A stretch of 64,000 bases of DNA from Palleronia sp. THAF1 (GCF_009363795.1 NZ_CP045420.1:3185533-3249532); one strand, 5' to 3'. Counted from the first letter of the stretch, positions 31,591 through 40,534 are shown. Numbers and translations: made by a program. Notes: generated by a model not told the origin, from the letters alone.

Positions 31591-32182
31591 GGGACAGGGT
31601 TTCCTCGTTCAGGGTGTCGAGCGCGGCCAGCGCGTCGTTCAACGTGGCTTCTACGATGCTCAGGTCGATTTCCCGCGCGCTTTGGCCAAGCCGTATGTGG
31701 ATAAGGCCCGGGCCCAGCGAGTCATCGGCTTCTATGCGGGTTGGGAAGCGCGCGTGGGCAGAAAGGCAGTTCGCCATCTGCTCGGCGTCATCGGGGCAGA
31801 CGTTGATCAAAACCTCGGGGTCGGGTTGTCCGTCGGCCAATTGGTGCATCGCCTGTTCTAGCCGGTGCCCTAGGGTCTCTTGCAGCACACGCGGTACGAT
31901 GGTCTCGACGATACCCGAAAGGAGGGGGCGCAGAGCTGACATGACGTGCGCGCGGGCTTCGTGGAACGTGAACCCAAGCTCTTCCATCCGAGCGGCAAGC
32001 GCACGTTCTGCGCCATCGGCTTCCGCCTTGTAGGCATCGGTCGCGTCGTCCCAGCCTGCGGTATAGCCTTTGTCGAAGGTCGCGAGCTTTTCCGCTTCGA
32101 GTCGCTCTCCGTCGATGACCGCCAGAGGAACAAGACCGGTGTATTGACCGAAGTCTTCTAGGATCAGGGGGGATGCGCTCAT
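31583..32182 (-). CDS. fliH: FliH-like flagellar export ATPase regulator
   Basis: A 199-residue soluble protein between fliF and fliN. The N-terminal part carries a variable region and a helix (DGERLEAEKLATFDKGYTAGWDDATDAYKAEADGAERALAARM read in sections), then ALRPLLSGIVETIVPRVLQETLG and a C-terminal domain VLINVCPDDAEQ...IEADDSLGPGLIHIRLG as in FliH/YscL. FliH dimers bind the ATPase FliI (47309 here) and attach it to FliN. Sequence similarity is low, as usual for FliH, so the call rests on gene order and fold pattern. Start ATG 32182 overlaps the fliF stop. Confidence 0.75.
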   Translation of the reverse strand: MSASPLILEDFGQYTGLVPLAVIDGERLEAEKLATFDKGYTAGWDDATDAYKAEADGAERALAARMEELGFTFHEARAHVMSALRPLLSGIVETIVPRVLQETLGHRLEQAMHQLADGQPDPEVLINVCPDDAEQMANCLSAHARFPTRIEADDSLGPGLIHIRLGQSAREIDLSIVEATLNDALAALDTLNEETLSHG

Positions 32183-33786
32183 GCCTTTTCGCTTTCATCT
32201 TCCATCCAAGATCGCAGGATCTCTAGCGACTCATCCTGTCTTTCATCGATAAGTTGGCGCAATCTGTCGACGGCGCTGGTGGGGGCGGTTGCGTCAGCGG
32301 CCGCCGTAGGCTCCATGCCAAGCGGCTGTCCGGCTTGCCCCATGAAGTCCGGCATGTCGTCCGGGTCGATCTCGCCTGTCAAAGCGGTCTCGGACATGGG
32401 CGCGCCAGAGATATCGGCTGGCGCCGCAAGCGCGGGGGCCGTTGGCTTGGCCATGATCGGGCGAACGACGAACAGCCCCAAGACCAACGCGACGATGCCA
32501 AGAATGGCGATCTGTGCCAGACGCATAGCGTCGATGGGGCCGAACAGGCTGGCTGCGACGGGCGCGGTTCCGTCCTGGGGCACCGCTTCGAACTGCATCG
32601 ACCTGACCGAGAGCGAATCGCCTCTCTCCGGATCATAGCCAACGGCGGCCGACACAAGTTCGGTCAGCGCTTCGATTTCGGCTTCAGGTCGTTCAGTCCA
32701 GACAGTCGCTCCGGTGTCATCCACTGTTTGGATCCCATCGATCAGAACAGCGGTTGTGATTCGGTCGATAGCACCAGGGGAACGCGTGACCTGACGCTCA
32801 ATCTGGCTGACCTCGAAATTCGTGGTTTCGCGCGTTTCGTTCGACTGGCTGGAGCTGGACCCGCCGCCCTGTTCCGCGCCGTCTCCATCGGGCAGATTCG
32901 ATGCAACCGTCACTTGGCCACCGCCGCCGTCCGCGTTCGTGCTGCTGGATTGTGTAACATCTTGGCTGATCGCGATGCGGCTGTCGGGGTCGATACGCCG
33001 TTCGGTGATTTGCTCGGTTTCGGTCATCGTCTCGACGTTCACCTCGACGACCACTTTGCCGTATCCCACGCGCGCTTCCAGCAGGCGTTCCACGTTACGC
33101 TTCAGCTCTGCTGCACGGTCGCCTGACGCGCCGGCGCCTTGATTGGTGTCCTCTCCGGCAAGGATTACGCCGCCGGTGGCGTCTATGACCGACACATTCT
33201 CGGGTGCCAATCCACTGACGGCAGAGGCGACAAGGTATCGCAAGGCCCGCGCATGTGCAGAGGACAGGCCACCACCGGAGGGTGTGACGGTGACGGACGC
33301 CGTTGCGACAGCCTCGCGTTGGAACGGTTTGGTGCCGGTATTGGCGATGTGCACCCGCGCGTTCTGGATCGCGGGAGAGGCGACGATCGTGCGGGCAAGC
33401 TCACCCTCGGTCGCGCGCCAGTAGGCGGCATCGAACATCTGACTGGTGGTGCCGAACCCGCTCATCCCGTCGAGCAGTTCATATCCTTGCGACACGTTTT
33501 GCGGCAGCCCTTCGCTGGCCAGCGTCATGCGCAAGGCATCTCTTTGCGTGCTGTCCACAAAGATTGCACCACCGCGCACGTCATACACAACGCCACGGGC
33601 GTCGAGCGCGGCGACAACTTCGCCAGCAGCCCCTGATTCGAGACCGGAATACAAAAGATCCATGTCCGGGCGCGAGGCCATACGGGCCACCATCAGAACC
33701 AGGGCGAACATCGCGACGGTTGCGCCGACGACCATGATGCGGCGTTGGACCGTCAGTCCGGCCCATGACGATACGATCTGTTGCAA
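32179..33786 (-). CDS. fliF: Flagellar MS-ring protein FliF (TTG start)
   Basis: FliF builds the MS ring in the inner membrane, the base of the motor. The 535-residue product has two membrane helices (about residues 16-40 and 425-445), ring-building motifs LLYSGLESGAAGEVVAALDARGV and LASEGLPQNVSQGYELLDG, the long periplasmic RBM3 region with TEQITERRIDPDSR, and the C-terminal cytoplasmic tail ending LRSWMEDESEKA that binds FliG. The start is best set at TTG 33786: GGAGG lies seven bases upstream and the protein then begins MQQIVSSWAGL, as in relatives. A GTG at 33837 would add 17 residues and ignore that ribosome-binding site. Confidence 0.93.
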   Translation of the reverse strand: MQQIVSSWAGLTVQRRIMVVGATVAMFALVLMVARMASRPDMDLLYSGLESGAAGEVVAALDARGVVYDVRGGAIFVDSTQRDALRMTLASEGLPQNVSQGYELLDGMSGFGTTSQMFDAAYWRATEGELARTIVASPAIQNARVHIANTGTKPFQREAVATASVTVTPSGGGLSSAHARALRYLVASAVSGLAPENVSVIDATGGVILAGEDTNQGAGASGDRAAELKRNVERLLEARVGYGKVVVEVNVETMTETEQITERRIDPDSRIAISQDVTQSSSTNADGGGGQVTVASNLPDGDGAEQGGGSSSSQSNETRETTNFEVSQIERQVTRSPGAIDRITTAVLIDGIQTVDDTGATVWTERPEAEIEALTELVSAAVGYDPERGDSLSVRSMQFEAVPQDGTAPVAASLFGPIDAMRLAQIAILGIVALVLGLFVVRPIMAKPTAPALAAPADISGAPMSETALTGEIDPDDMPDFMGQAGQPLGMEPTAAADATAPTSAVDRLRQLIDERQDESLEILRSWMEDESEKA

Positions 33787-33852
33787 GAAGCGACCTCCTG
33801 TCACCTCGGGACACACGTTCTTTCCCGATGCGGCCACTTTCCCTCATCCGTC

Positions 33853-33867
33853 TTAACAATCGGTTAG
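33853..33867. promoter_or_regulatory. CtrA-like box between fliF and fliL
   Basis: TTAA-CAATCGG-TTAG is one base off the CtrA consensus TTAA-N7-TTAA. It sits in the 133-bp region between the divergent fliF and fliL starts, where the cell-cycle regulator CtrA controls flagellar genes in many Alphaproteobacteria. Confidence 0.5.
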
Positions 33868-33919
33868 TGGCTTTGCGTTTATCTGGCTCCAGCAAGATGT
33901 TTTGATACGAGGTGCCGGA

Positions 33920-34474
33920 ATGGCCGACGAAACCGAAGAGGATGCCGCCCCGAAGAAGAAGGCCGGCAAGGGATTGCTCGTCGGATTAGTGCTGGCGGTC
34001 CTGTTGGGCGGCGGCGGATTCTACGCGGTGTTTTCCGGTGTGATCCTGGGCGAATCGGGCGACGTGGCAGCGGCCGAAACGGATGATGATTCCGTCGATG
34101 CGAAGGCGCATGACGGTGAGGAGGATGCGGATTACAGTGCGCTGTCCGGGCCTGCGGTTCCGGCCAGCGTGTCGGACGTGGCCTTCCTCCCGGTCGAGCC
34201 TGTCGTGGTGTCATTGGCCGGGGCTGGAAGCAATCGCCATCTGCGTTTTCGGGCCGAACTAGAAGTGCCGTCAGACTACGCGGATGAGGTCGAACACCTT
34301 ATGCCGCGCGTGATCGATGTGATGAACGCCTACTTGCGTGCCGTCGACCCCGCCAGCCTGTCATCGCCTGGTGCCCTTATCGCGCTGCGCGCCCAGATCC
34401 TGCGACGCCTTTCGCTGGTAATCGGTGCGGAACGCGTGACCGACGTGCTGGTCATGGAATTCGTCCTGAGTTGA
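33920..34474 (+). CDS. fliL: FliL-family flagellar motor protein (first copy)
   Basis: FliL is a single-span protein that surrounds the stator and supports torque. The 184-residue product has a lysine-rich cytoplasmic start (APKKKAGKG), one membrane helix near residues 22-45 (LLVGLVLAVLLGGGGFYAVF), an acidic linker, and a stomatin-like periplasmic domain: VAFLPVEPVVVSLAGAGSNRHLRFRAELEV and IDVMNAYLRAVDPASL. ATG at 33920 follows a GGTGCCGGA stretch. First gene of the plus-strand operon that runs to flhB. A second FliL-like gene is at 42690-43196. Confidence 0.88.
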   Translation: MADETEEDAAPKKKAGKGLLVGLVLAVLLGGGGFYAVFSGVILGESGDVAAAETDDDSVDAKAHDGEEDADYSALSGPAVPASVSDVAFLPVEPVVVSLAGAGSNRHLRFRAELEVPSDYADEVEHLMPRVIDVMNAYLRAVDPASLSSPGALIALRAQILRRLSLVIGAERVTDVLVMEFVLS

Positions 34475-34485
34475 GGAGAAGAGAG

Positions 34486-34875
34486 ATGAACGCCATCGCC
34501 GATGGGCTTTTGATTGCTGGCGCGATCGGGGTCGCCTTTTACTGTTTCGTCTTGTCGCGTCGCCTGACCCGATTTACCGACCTTGATCGGGGCGTAGGTG
34601 GCGCCGTGGCGATGTTGTCCAGCCAGGTGGATGATCTACGGCGGGCCTTGGACGATGCACGATCCACCGCAGAATCTTCCGGTCAATCACTGGAAGATTT
34701 GACCGACCGAGCCGATGCGGTGGCGCGCCGGTTGGAGCTACAGGTCGCGTCGTTGCAGGACATTGCCGAGCCTCCCGCGCCGACGGAGCCTGCTCCCATG
34801 CCCGCAAATCGTGCCAGCGCGGCTCCAGCGACCCAGTCGTTCTTCTCGCGCAGATCCGTGGGTGTCACGTCATGA
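34486..34875 (+). CDS. Small membrane coiled-coil protein (DUF6468-like)
   Basis: A 129-residue protein with an N-terminal membrane helix (about residues 4-24, GLLIAGAIGVAFYCFVLSRRL), followed by a predicted coiled coil with many Leu/Ala/Glu positions (VAMLSSQVDDLRRALDDAR, LEDLTDRADAVARRLELQVASL) and a Pro/Ala-rich tail. The arrangement suits the DUF6468 family found in alphaproteobacterial flagellar loci between fliL and motE; I give that as probable, not certain. Ribosome-binding site GGAGAAGAG precedes ATG 34486. The 3' end overlaps motE by four bases. Confidence 0.7.
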   Translation: MNAIADGLLIAGAIGVAFYCFVLSRRLTRFTDLDRGVGGAVAMLSSQVDDLRRALDDARSTAESSGQSLEDLTDRADAVARRLELQVASLQDIAEPPAPTEPAPMPANRASAAPATQSFFSRRSVGVTS

Positions 34876-35441
34876 TGGCGCGTATGAAGATCAGCCGTAT
34901 CGGTGTTTTGCCCGTGTTGGGCGGTCTGCTGATGGCCTCGGCCTTCTTGCGAATCGCCGGCTTCCCAGTCTCCACGCTGGTCGCTCCGATGGCGCAGGCC
35001 AGCCGTGCCGAAGCAGACACCACGCAAGAGCCAGATGAGTTGGCGGAGATCCTGGACGTTTTGAGCGAACGGCAAGCCGCACTGGACGCCCGCGAAACAC
35101 AACTGGATGCCGATGCAGAGCGTCTGGCCGAGGGGCGTGCGGCCCTCGCTGCGCAATTGGCGGAAATCGAGCAGGCGGAGACGGAACTCAGGCGGTTGCT
35201 CAACCTAGCTGACAAAGCTGCCGAGGACGATCTGTCTCGCCTTGCAACAGTGTACGAAAACATGAAGCCGGCCGAGGCGGGTGCGTTATTCGAACAGATG
35301 CCTCCGGCGTTTGCCGCAGGGTTCCTTGGCCTTATGGGGCCTGCAGCTTCGGCGCGCATCCTTGCCGCGCTGAAACCCGAAACAGCCTATGCGGTCAGCG
35401 TCATTCTAGCCGGTCGAAATGTCGACACGGTGGAGAACTAG
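34872..35441 (+). CDS. motE: MotE-like flagellar protein
   Basis: MotE-type proteins are periplasmic chaperones in rhizobia (for MotC) and are found in many alphaproteobacterial motility operons. The 189-residue product has an N-terminal signal/anchor (ISRIGVLPVLGGLLMASAFLRIAGF), a long coiled coil from about residue 50 to 120 (ILDVLSERQAALDARETQLD, AERLAEGRAALAAQLAEIEQAE), and a C-terminal MgtE-N-like helical domain, LATVYENMKPAEAGALFEQMPPAFAAGFLGLM. It precedes motA by 35 bp. Here it may serve the large protein encoded at 36337. Confidence 0.82.
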   Translation: MMARMKISRIGVLPVLGGLLMASAFLRIAGFPVSTLVAPMAQASRAEADTTQEPDELAEILDVLSERQAALDARETQLDADAERLAEGRAALAAQLAEIEQAETELRRLLNLADKAAEDDLSRLATVYENMKPAEAGALFEQMPPAFAAGFLGLMGPAASARILAALKPETAYAVSVILAGRNVDTVEN

Positions 35442-35476
35442 GCCGTGCACCTTCCCCAAATCAAAGGACCGAGTAA

Positions 35477-36340
35477 ATGATCGCGATCATCGGTGTCATC
35501 GTCGTCTTCGTGATGGTGTTCGGCGGCTATCTGGCTGCGGGCGGCAAGATGGGGATCATCCTGAAGTCCCTTCCGTTCGAGATGACCATGATCATGGGAG
35601 CCGCTGTCGGAGCCTTTCTGCTATCGAACGACGGCGCCACGGTGAAGCACACGATCAAGGACATCGCGCGCATTTTCAAAGGTGCGAAATGGAAGGCTGA
35701 CGACTACCGCGACCTGCTGTGCCTGCTGTTCGAGCTCATTCGTTTGGCCAAGTCCGATCCGCTTGCCGTCGAAGCGCATATCGAGGCACCGCAGGACAGC
35801 ACGATCTTCGGGCGTTACCCGAAAATTCAGAAGGACCGCGAGTCGGTCGAGCTGATTTGCGATACGATGCGCTCGGCTTCAATGAACTATGACGACCCGC
35901 ATCAGGTTGAAGAGGTTCTGGAAAAGCGGATGGAATCCAATCTGCACACCGCGCTTCACTCCAGCCATGCGCTTCAGACCATGGCTGACGGACTGCCCGC
36001 CCTTGGCATCGTCGCAGCAGTGCTTGGTGTCATCAAGACTATGGCGGCCATCGACCAACCGCCCGAGGTGCTGGGCAAGATGATTGGCGGTGCGCTTGTC
36101 GGAACGTTTCTTGGCGTATTTTTGGCGTATGGTTTTGTCGGGCCCTTCGCCGCGAAGCTCAAGGCAGTAGTCGAAGAAGACGCGCAGTTCTACCAGCTTA
36201 TCCGAGAAGTGCTGGTCGCCAACCTGCATCAGCACAGCCCTGCGATTTGCATTGAGGTTGGTCGCCAGAATGCTCCTGCCCATCACCGCCCTGCTTTTGA
36301 CGCGCTCGAAGAAGCGTTGAAGGGCACAAAGGCCGCATGA
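35477..36340 (+). CDS. motA: Flagellar stator protein MotA
   Basis: MotA forms the five-subunit ring around MotB that uses ion flow to push FliG. The 287-residue product has four membrane helices; the cytoplasmic loop holds FELIRLAKSDPLAVEAHIE with the Arg and Glu that contact FliG (E. coli R90/E98), and the channel prolines appear in ADGLPALGIVAAVLG and FLAYGFVGPFAA. The partner motB is not next to it or anywhere in this window; a different gene overlaps the motA stop by four bases. Confidence 0.95.
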   Translation: MIAIIGVIVVFVMVFGGYLAAGGKMGIILKSLPFEMTMIMGAAVGAFLLSNDGATVKHTIKDIARIFKGAKWKADDYRDLLCLLFELIRLAKSDPLAVEAHIEAPQDSTIFGRYPKIQKDRESVELICDTMRSASMNYDDPHQVEEVLEKRMESNLHTALHSSHALQTMADGLPALGIVAAVLGVIKTMAAIDQPPEVLGKMIGGALVGTFLGVFLAYGFVGPFAAKLKAVVEEDAQFYQLIREVLVANLHQHSPAICIEVGRQNAPAHHRPAFDALEEALKGTKAA

Positions 36341-38280
36341 TGCGTTGGCTACCTTTACTGTTGGCGATAATTCCCGCAATTGCCAGTGCTGAAACGCGCG
36401 TTCGTACCGCCGAGCACGAGACGTTCACACGCGTGGTTATCGATTATGCCGTTCGACCAGATTACAATCTCGAAATTAACGAACGCCAAGTGCAGGTTCA
36501 AACGGATAAGGTCGTGCACTACGACCTGTCTGACGTTTATCGGCGGATAGACCGAACGCGCGTCACCCAACTCAGCAAGAGCGAAGCCGCTCTTCTTATC
36601 GACCTTGGGTGTGATTGCACAGTCACCCAAACCGAGTTGCCGAGCGGCGGACTGGTTATCGACATCGGTGACCCGGATCGAACGGCGCGCCCTATTCGGG
36701 GGTCCGAGGCCCAGCAGGAGCTGACAGCACTGCAAGAACCGCCTTCGGAAGTTTCGCCAGCTTCGCTCGTCAATTCGACCGTGGATCTTCCGATGATCCC
36801 TGGTCTTCTGACCCGAGAAGCTGCCGAGCCGTCTCCGATGGCAAAGACACTTAGGGAAAGCTTGATCGCGGATCTTCTCGACAATTCTATATCGGGGGTG
36901 TCCCTGGCGCCTCTGGCAAAGCAACCGGTCATCGCTGACGCAAAACCCGAGGACGGAGCAGGCTCAATATCGACAGGGCAAATCGCGGTCGACACCAGAA
37001 GTGGCCAATACGCGCGCGGTAGCCAACGCATACCTGCGCGGGCCACGTGCGCCCCGGTCCTGTTGCTGTCGATCCCAGATTGGCTTGCTGGTCCCAAAAC
37101 GCTCGATCCTGCATCCAGCAATCCTGAAATACTCAATTCAACCGCCAAGAAACTTATTATAAATGGATTTGGCGTAGAGGCCGCAGCAATCCTCGACCCT
37201 TCGATGCGCACATCTGACGATGCCGTTCTGCTTGAATTGGCGCAGCTCGTGGATGCACCGATCGAAGCGCCTCTGATTGTCGCAATGTCGGAATGCGGCG
37301 ACTTGGCAACCCTTTTCGCGGCACTTGCCGATCCACCGACGCCTCCGGCACGACCGGGCGCTCTCGTGGCGGCGATTAGTTCACTCCCAAACCAGCTTCG
37401 TAACTTCTACGGGGACAGGGTTACAAAACAAATGCGAAAAATTGGTCAGATCGAAACGGCTGAACTTGTGATGGCCGCCGTCGGTCGCACTGATCCGGCG
37501 CAGACGGGTCCGGTTTTGACACCGAACGAAATTGGGCCGAGCGATAGACGGCGGGGAAATGCAGATTTGGAGATGGAAATCGCACTCCGTACACCGGATG
37601 CTCCAAGCGCAATCGCCGCGCTGATTATGGGATACATCAATCGGGCCGAACCTGTGCCTCAAGATATCTTCGACCAGGCGAGTATCATTCTACGAGAGTC
37701 AGAAGGTGTCGCGCGGTTTGAACTTGAACGGGCGATGTTCGACGCGTGGATCGCTGAAGAGGACGTGCAAAGTGCGAATACTTTGATCTTTGAAGTTGCA
37801 AATCGCTCAAAGGAAGAGGCGGTCGTTTTGCGCGAACGACTTGCCAAGAGTGTCTTGGAGTTTTCATCGGACGCAGATTTTTTACGTGGTTTAGCGGTTA
37901 TCGCAGTTGAGCCTTTGGCGAATGCCGAGCTGCGGATCGGATTGGCGGATCGTTCACTGCAACTTGCGATGCCGCATTTGGCGGTGGCAATCTTAATGGC
38001 GAACCGAGGCGTGCCGTCCCGGCCAGAGCGGATTTTGTTGGCGCAGGCGCATCTAGATCGCCAAGACTGGGCAAAAGCTTCGGATATTCTCGGTCCCATG
38101 ACCGGAGCCGATGTCGATAGCCTACGTGCTCGCCTGCCGGCGCCTCCGGTTTCCATCCCGGTGGAAAGGATAGCTGAACCAGCGGAGAGGGTGCCGCCAA
38201 CCATTAGGGCCCGCAGTTCAAAGCTGGTCTCCGAAACAGAGTCCTTGAGAGAGGAATGGAGCGCGTTTCTGGAGCCATAG
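36337..38280 (+). CDS. Large periplasmic protein coupled to motA, unknown
   Basis: A 647-residue exported protein whose ATG overlaps the motA stop. Signal peptide residues 1-18 (MMRWLPLLLAIIPAIASA). Residues 20-110 form a beta-rich region (ETFTRVVIDYAVRPDYNLEI, VHYDLSDVYRRI, LLIDLGCDCTVTQTELPSGG, LVIDIGDPD) that recalls AMIN-type envelope domains. Two cysteine-bearing stretches follow, and the last 350 residues are mostly helical and repeat-like (ERAMFDAWIAEEDVQSANTLIFEV, NAELRIGLADRSLQLAMPHLAVAILMANRG), like TPR/SEL1 arrays. Base composition is visibly less GC-rich than neighbours from about 36400 to 38300. A stator-assembly role, as for rhizobial MotC, is possible from position; sequence alone does not show it. 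Confidence 0.8.
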   Translation: MMRWLPLLLAIIPAIASAETRVRTAEHETFTRVVIDYAVRPDYNLEINERQVQVQTDKVVHYDLSDVYRRIDRTRVTQLSKSEAALLIDLGCDCTVTQTELPSGGLVIDIGDPDRTARPIRGSEAQQELTALQEPPSEVSPASLVNSTVDLPMIPGLLTREAAEPSPMAKTLRESLIADLLDNSISGVSLAPLAKQPVIADAKPEDGAGSISTGQIAVDTRSGQYARGSQRIPARATCAPVLLLSIPDWLAGPKTLDPASSNPEILNSTAKKLIINGFGVEAAAILDPSMRTSDDAVLLELAQLVDAPIEAPLIVAMSECGDLATLFAALADPPTPPARPGALVAAISSLPNQLRNFYGDRVTKQMRKIGQIETAELVMAAVGRTDPAQTGPVLTPNEIGPSDRRRGNADLEMEIALRTPDAPSAIAALIMGYINRAEPVPQDIFDQASIILRESEGVARFELERAMFDAWIAEEDVQSANTLIFEVANRSKEEAVVLRERLAKSVLEFSSDADFLRGLAVIAVEPLANAELRIGLADRSLQLAMPHLAVAILMANRGVPSRPERILLAQAHLDRQDWAKASDILGPMTGADVDSLRARLPAPPVSIPVERIAEPAERVPPTIRARSSKLVSETESLREEWSAFLEP

Positions 38281-38354
38281 TTCGAGCGTAAACCTTTGCT
38301 AAAGCATTGTGGGGCATTCTTCGGGCTACACTGCGTCCACAAAGGGTCGTGCGG

Positions 38355-38462
38355 ATGGTCATCGAACCACTGAAAAATTCGGTCAGGCTGACGGGCATCA
38401 ATGCTGCCCTTGAAACGGTGCGATATGTCAGCCCATTCTTGGAAAACAGGTACGCTCCATGA
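38355..38462 (+). CDS. Small ORF coupled to flhA (35 aa), unknown
   Basis: A 35-codon ORF in the 178-bp gap before flhA. It starts MVIEPLKNSVRLTGINAALE and ends SPFLENRYAP; its TGA overlaps the flhA ATG (ATGA), the same coupling style as neighbouring genes. No signal peptide or membrane segment; it is amphipathic and mildly basic. The ATG at 38355 has only a weak ribosome-binding site, and GTG at 38349 is an alternative start. flhA has no convincing ribosome-binding site of its own, which supports coupled translation. Unknown family; could be a leader or chance frame. Confidence 0.4.
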   Translation: MVIEPLKNSVRLTGINAALETVRYVSPFLENRYAP

Positions 38463-40534
38463 GCATTCGCGATCTGTTTCAGCCGACGATACTGCTTGCG
38501 CTTGCGCTGATGTCGATCATTGTAATGATGGTTCTTCCCGTGCCGGCATGGGTTCTCGATATCGGGCTTGCTACATCCTTCGCGCTTGCGATTTTGATGT
38601 TCACCACGACTTTGTTCATTGAGCGGCCACTGGAATTCTCTGCCTTCCCGACCGTTCTTCTTGCATCCTTGATGCTCCGCCTATCGCTCAACGTCAGCTC
38701 GACCAAGCTGATCATAGGAGAAGGACACACGGGCACCGGCGCGGCGGGAGACGTCATTGAGGGCTTTGCCATGTTCGTCATGGGGGGCAGCGTGTTCCTT
38801 GGCCTTGTGGTGTTTGGCGTCCTGATGATCGTGAACTTTATCGTGATCACGAAGGGTGCGGGCCGAATGGCAGAGGTCGGCGCCAGGTTCGCGCTAGACG
38901 GGATGCCTGGCAAGCAGCTGGCCATCGACAGCGACATGAGCGCGGGTGCGATCGACCACGCCGAAGCCAAGACCCGCCGCGAGCGTGAGCAGGCGGAGAC
39001 GACATTCTTCGGCTCGCTCGACGGTGCGTCCAAGTTCGTGAAGGGCGACGCCGTCGCAGGCCTTCTCATCACTCTTTTGAACTTGGTGATGGGTCTTGCG
39101 ATGGGCACCATCGTCCACGGCATGCCCGTTGGAGCAGCTCTGGAAACCTACGCCATCCTGACCGTCGGCGACGGGCTAGTGACCCAAATTCCCGCAGTCG
39201 TCATCTCCATCGCTTCAGCACTGTTACTGGCCCGCGGTGGTACGACCGGCTCGACCGATATGGCTTTCTTCGCGCAGTTGGGTCGCTATCCCGCTGCCTT
39301 GGCGACGGTTGCTGTGTTGCTGGCTCTCTTTGCTGTCGTGCCGGGGCTACCTTTTGTCCCGTTCATGGCAGGCGGGATCGGTCTGGGTTGGCTGGCGTGG
39401 CGCGCGCAGGGCGCCGCGAAGCAGCGCGAGACCAACGCTGCCGTAGTGCCGAAGTCGACGCCGGTGCGAAAATCAATGGGGGACGTCCTTGATCTGGACG
39501 ACATCCATCTGGAGTTCGCCCCTGATTTGGTGCCGTTGGTGCTTGACCCGGCGACTGGGCTGGATGCTCGTATCGGCAACATGCGCAATCACGTGGCCGC
39601 TCGATTTGGCCTTGTCTTGCCAGAGATCCGTCTAACGGACGACCCTGGACTGCCACCGGGCACCTACGTCGTTCGCATTCACGGGGTAGAGCGCGTACGC
39701 GATCGGATCGAAAGCAACCATGTCCTTGCGCTGGTCAACGATGGCAACCCCGATGCGCTGCCAGAGGGTATGGACGTGGCAGAGCCTGTCTACGGCGCAG
39801 CCGCTCGTTGGATCGCGGGAAAAGATCAGGACGCCGCCGCGCAAGCTGGGATTACGACCGTAACGCCAGCCGAGGTCTTGGCGACACACCTGCTGGAAGT
39901 CATCAAGCAAAATTTCCACCGTCTTCTGACTTTGAAAGCCCTGCGCCGCTTGCTGGACGAGTTCACGCGCCTATCCGATCCTGATCGCGCCGCCGCGAAC
40001 CGCAAGCTGATCGATGAATTGGTGCCCGACAAGGTGCCAATCGAATTGCTGCTGAATGTCCTGCGTCTGCTGCTAGAAGAGCGGGTGTCAATCCGCAACA
40101 TGCCCATGATTTTGGAAGCAATCGCGAGTGCCCGAACGCAGGTGTCAAGTTCGGAGGCCATCTGCGAACTCGTGAGGCAAAGACTGAGCTTCCAACTCAT
40201 CGCGGAACTCAAACGCGCGGATGGCACCGTTCCGCTTATCCAGTTGGACCCCGAGTGGGAAGAAACCTTCAGTCGCCACCAGTTGCAGGGCGAGCCCGGC
40301 GATACGTCCGTCGCGCTGCCGCCCGATGCGTTCAACAAACTGGCCGACGGCGCAGCGGATCGTCTTGGAACCGCAGCCGAACGCGGGTTATATCCGGCAC
40401 TTGTCACGTCAGCACGGCGGCGTCGGTTTCTGCGGATGGTTCTGTCGGCAAAGGGACTGTCAAACCCGGTGCTCAGCTTCGAAGAGTTAGGAACAGAGGC
40501 GCAGCCCGCATTGGTCGGAACAGTGCCCGCGTGA
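38459..40534 (+). CDS. flhA: Flagellar export gate protein FlhA
   Basis: FlhA forms the nonameric ring of the type III export gate that takes up proton energy and receives chaperone-substrate complexes. The 691-residue product has about eight membrane helices in its first half, with the FHIPEP-family segment VLLASLMLRLSLNVSSTKLI, the loop MAEVGARFALDGMPGKQLAIDSDMSAGAIDHAEAKTRREREQAETTFFGSLDGASKFVKGDA-type motif seen in pieces at residues 140-200, and a large cytoplasmic domain from about residue 335. ATG at 38459 overlaps the stop of the small ORF; the 3' end overlaps fliR by four bases. Confidence 0.97.
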   Translation: MSIRDLFQPTILLALALMSIIVMMVLPVPAWVLDIGLATSFALAILMFTTTLFIERPLEFSAFPTVLLASLMLRLSLNVSSTKLIIGEGHTGTGAAGDVIEGFAMFVMGGSVFLGLVVFGVLMIVNFIVITKGAGRMAEVGARFALDGMPGKQLAIDSDMSAGAIDHAEAKTRREREQAETTFFGSLDGASKFVKGDAVAGLLITLLNLVMGLAMGTIVHGMPVGAALETYAILTVGDGLVTQIPAVVISIASALLLARGGTTGSTDMAFFAQLGRYPAALATVAVLLALFAVVPGLPFVPFMAGGIGLGWLAWRAQGAAKQRETNAAVVPKSTPVRKSMGDVLDLDDIHLEFAPDLVPLVLDPATGLDARIGNMRNHVAARFGLVLPEIRLTDDPGLPPGTYVVRIHGVERVRDRIESNHVLALVNDGNPDALPEGMDVAEPVYGAAARWIAGKDQDAAAQAGITTVTPAEVLATHLLEVIKQNFHRLLTLKALRRLLDEFTRLSDPDRAAANRKLIDELVPDKVPIELLLNVLRLLLEERVSIRNMPMILEAIASARTQVSSSEAICELVRQRLSFQLIAELKRADGTVPLIQLDPEWEETFSRHQLQGEPGDTSVALPPDAFNKLADGAADRLGTAAERGLYPALVTSARRRRFLRMVLSAKGLSNPVLSFEELGTEAQPALVGTVPA

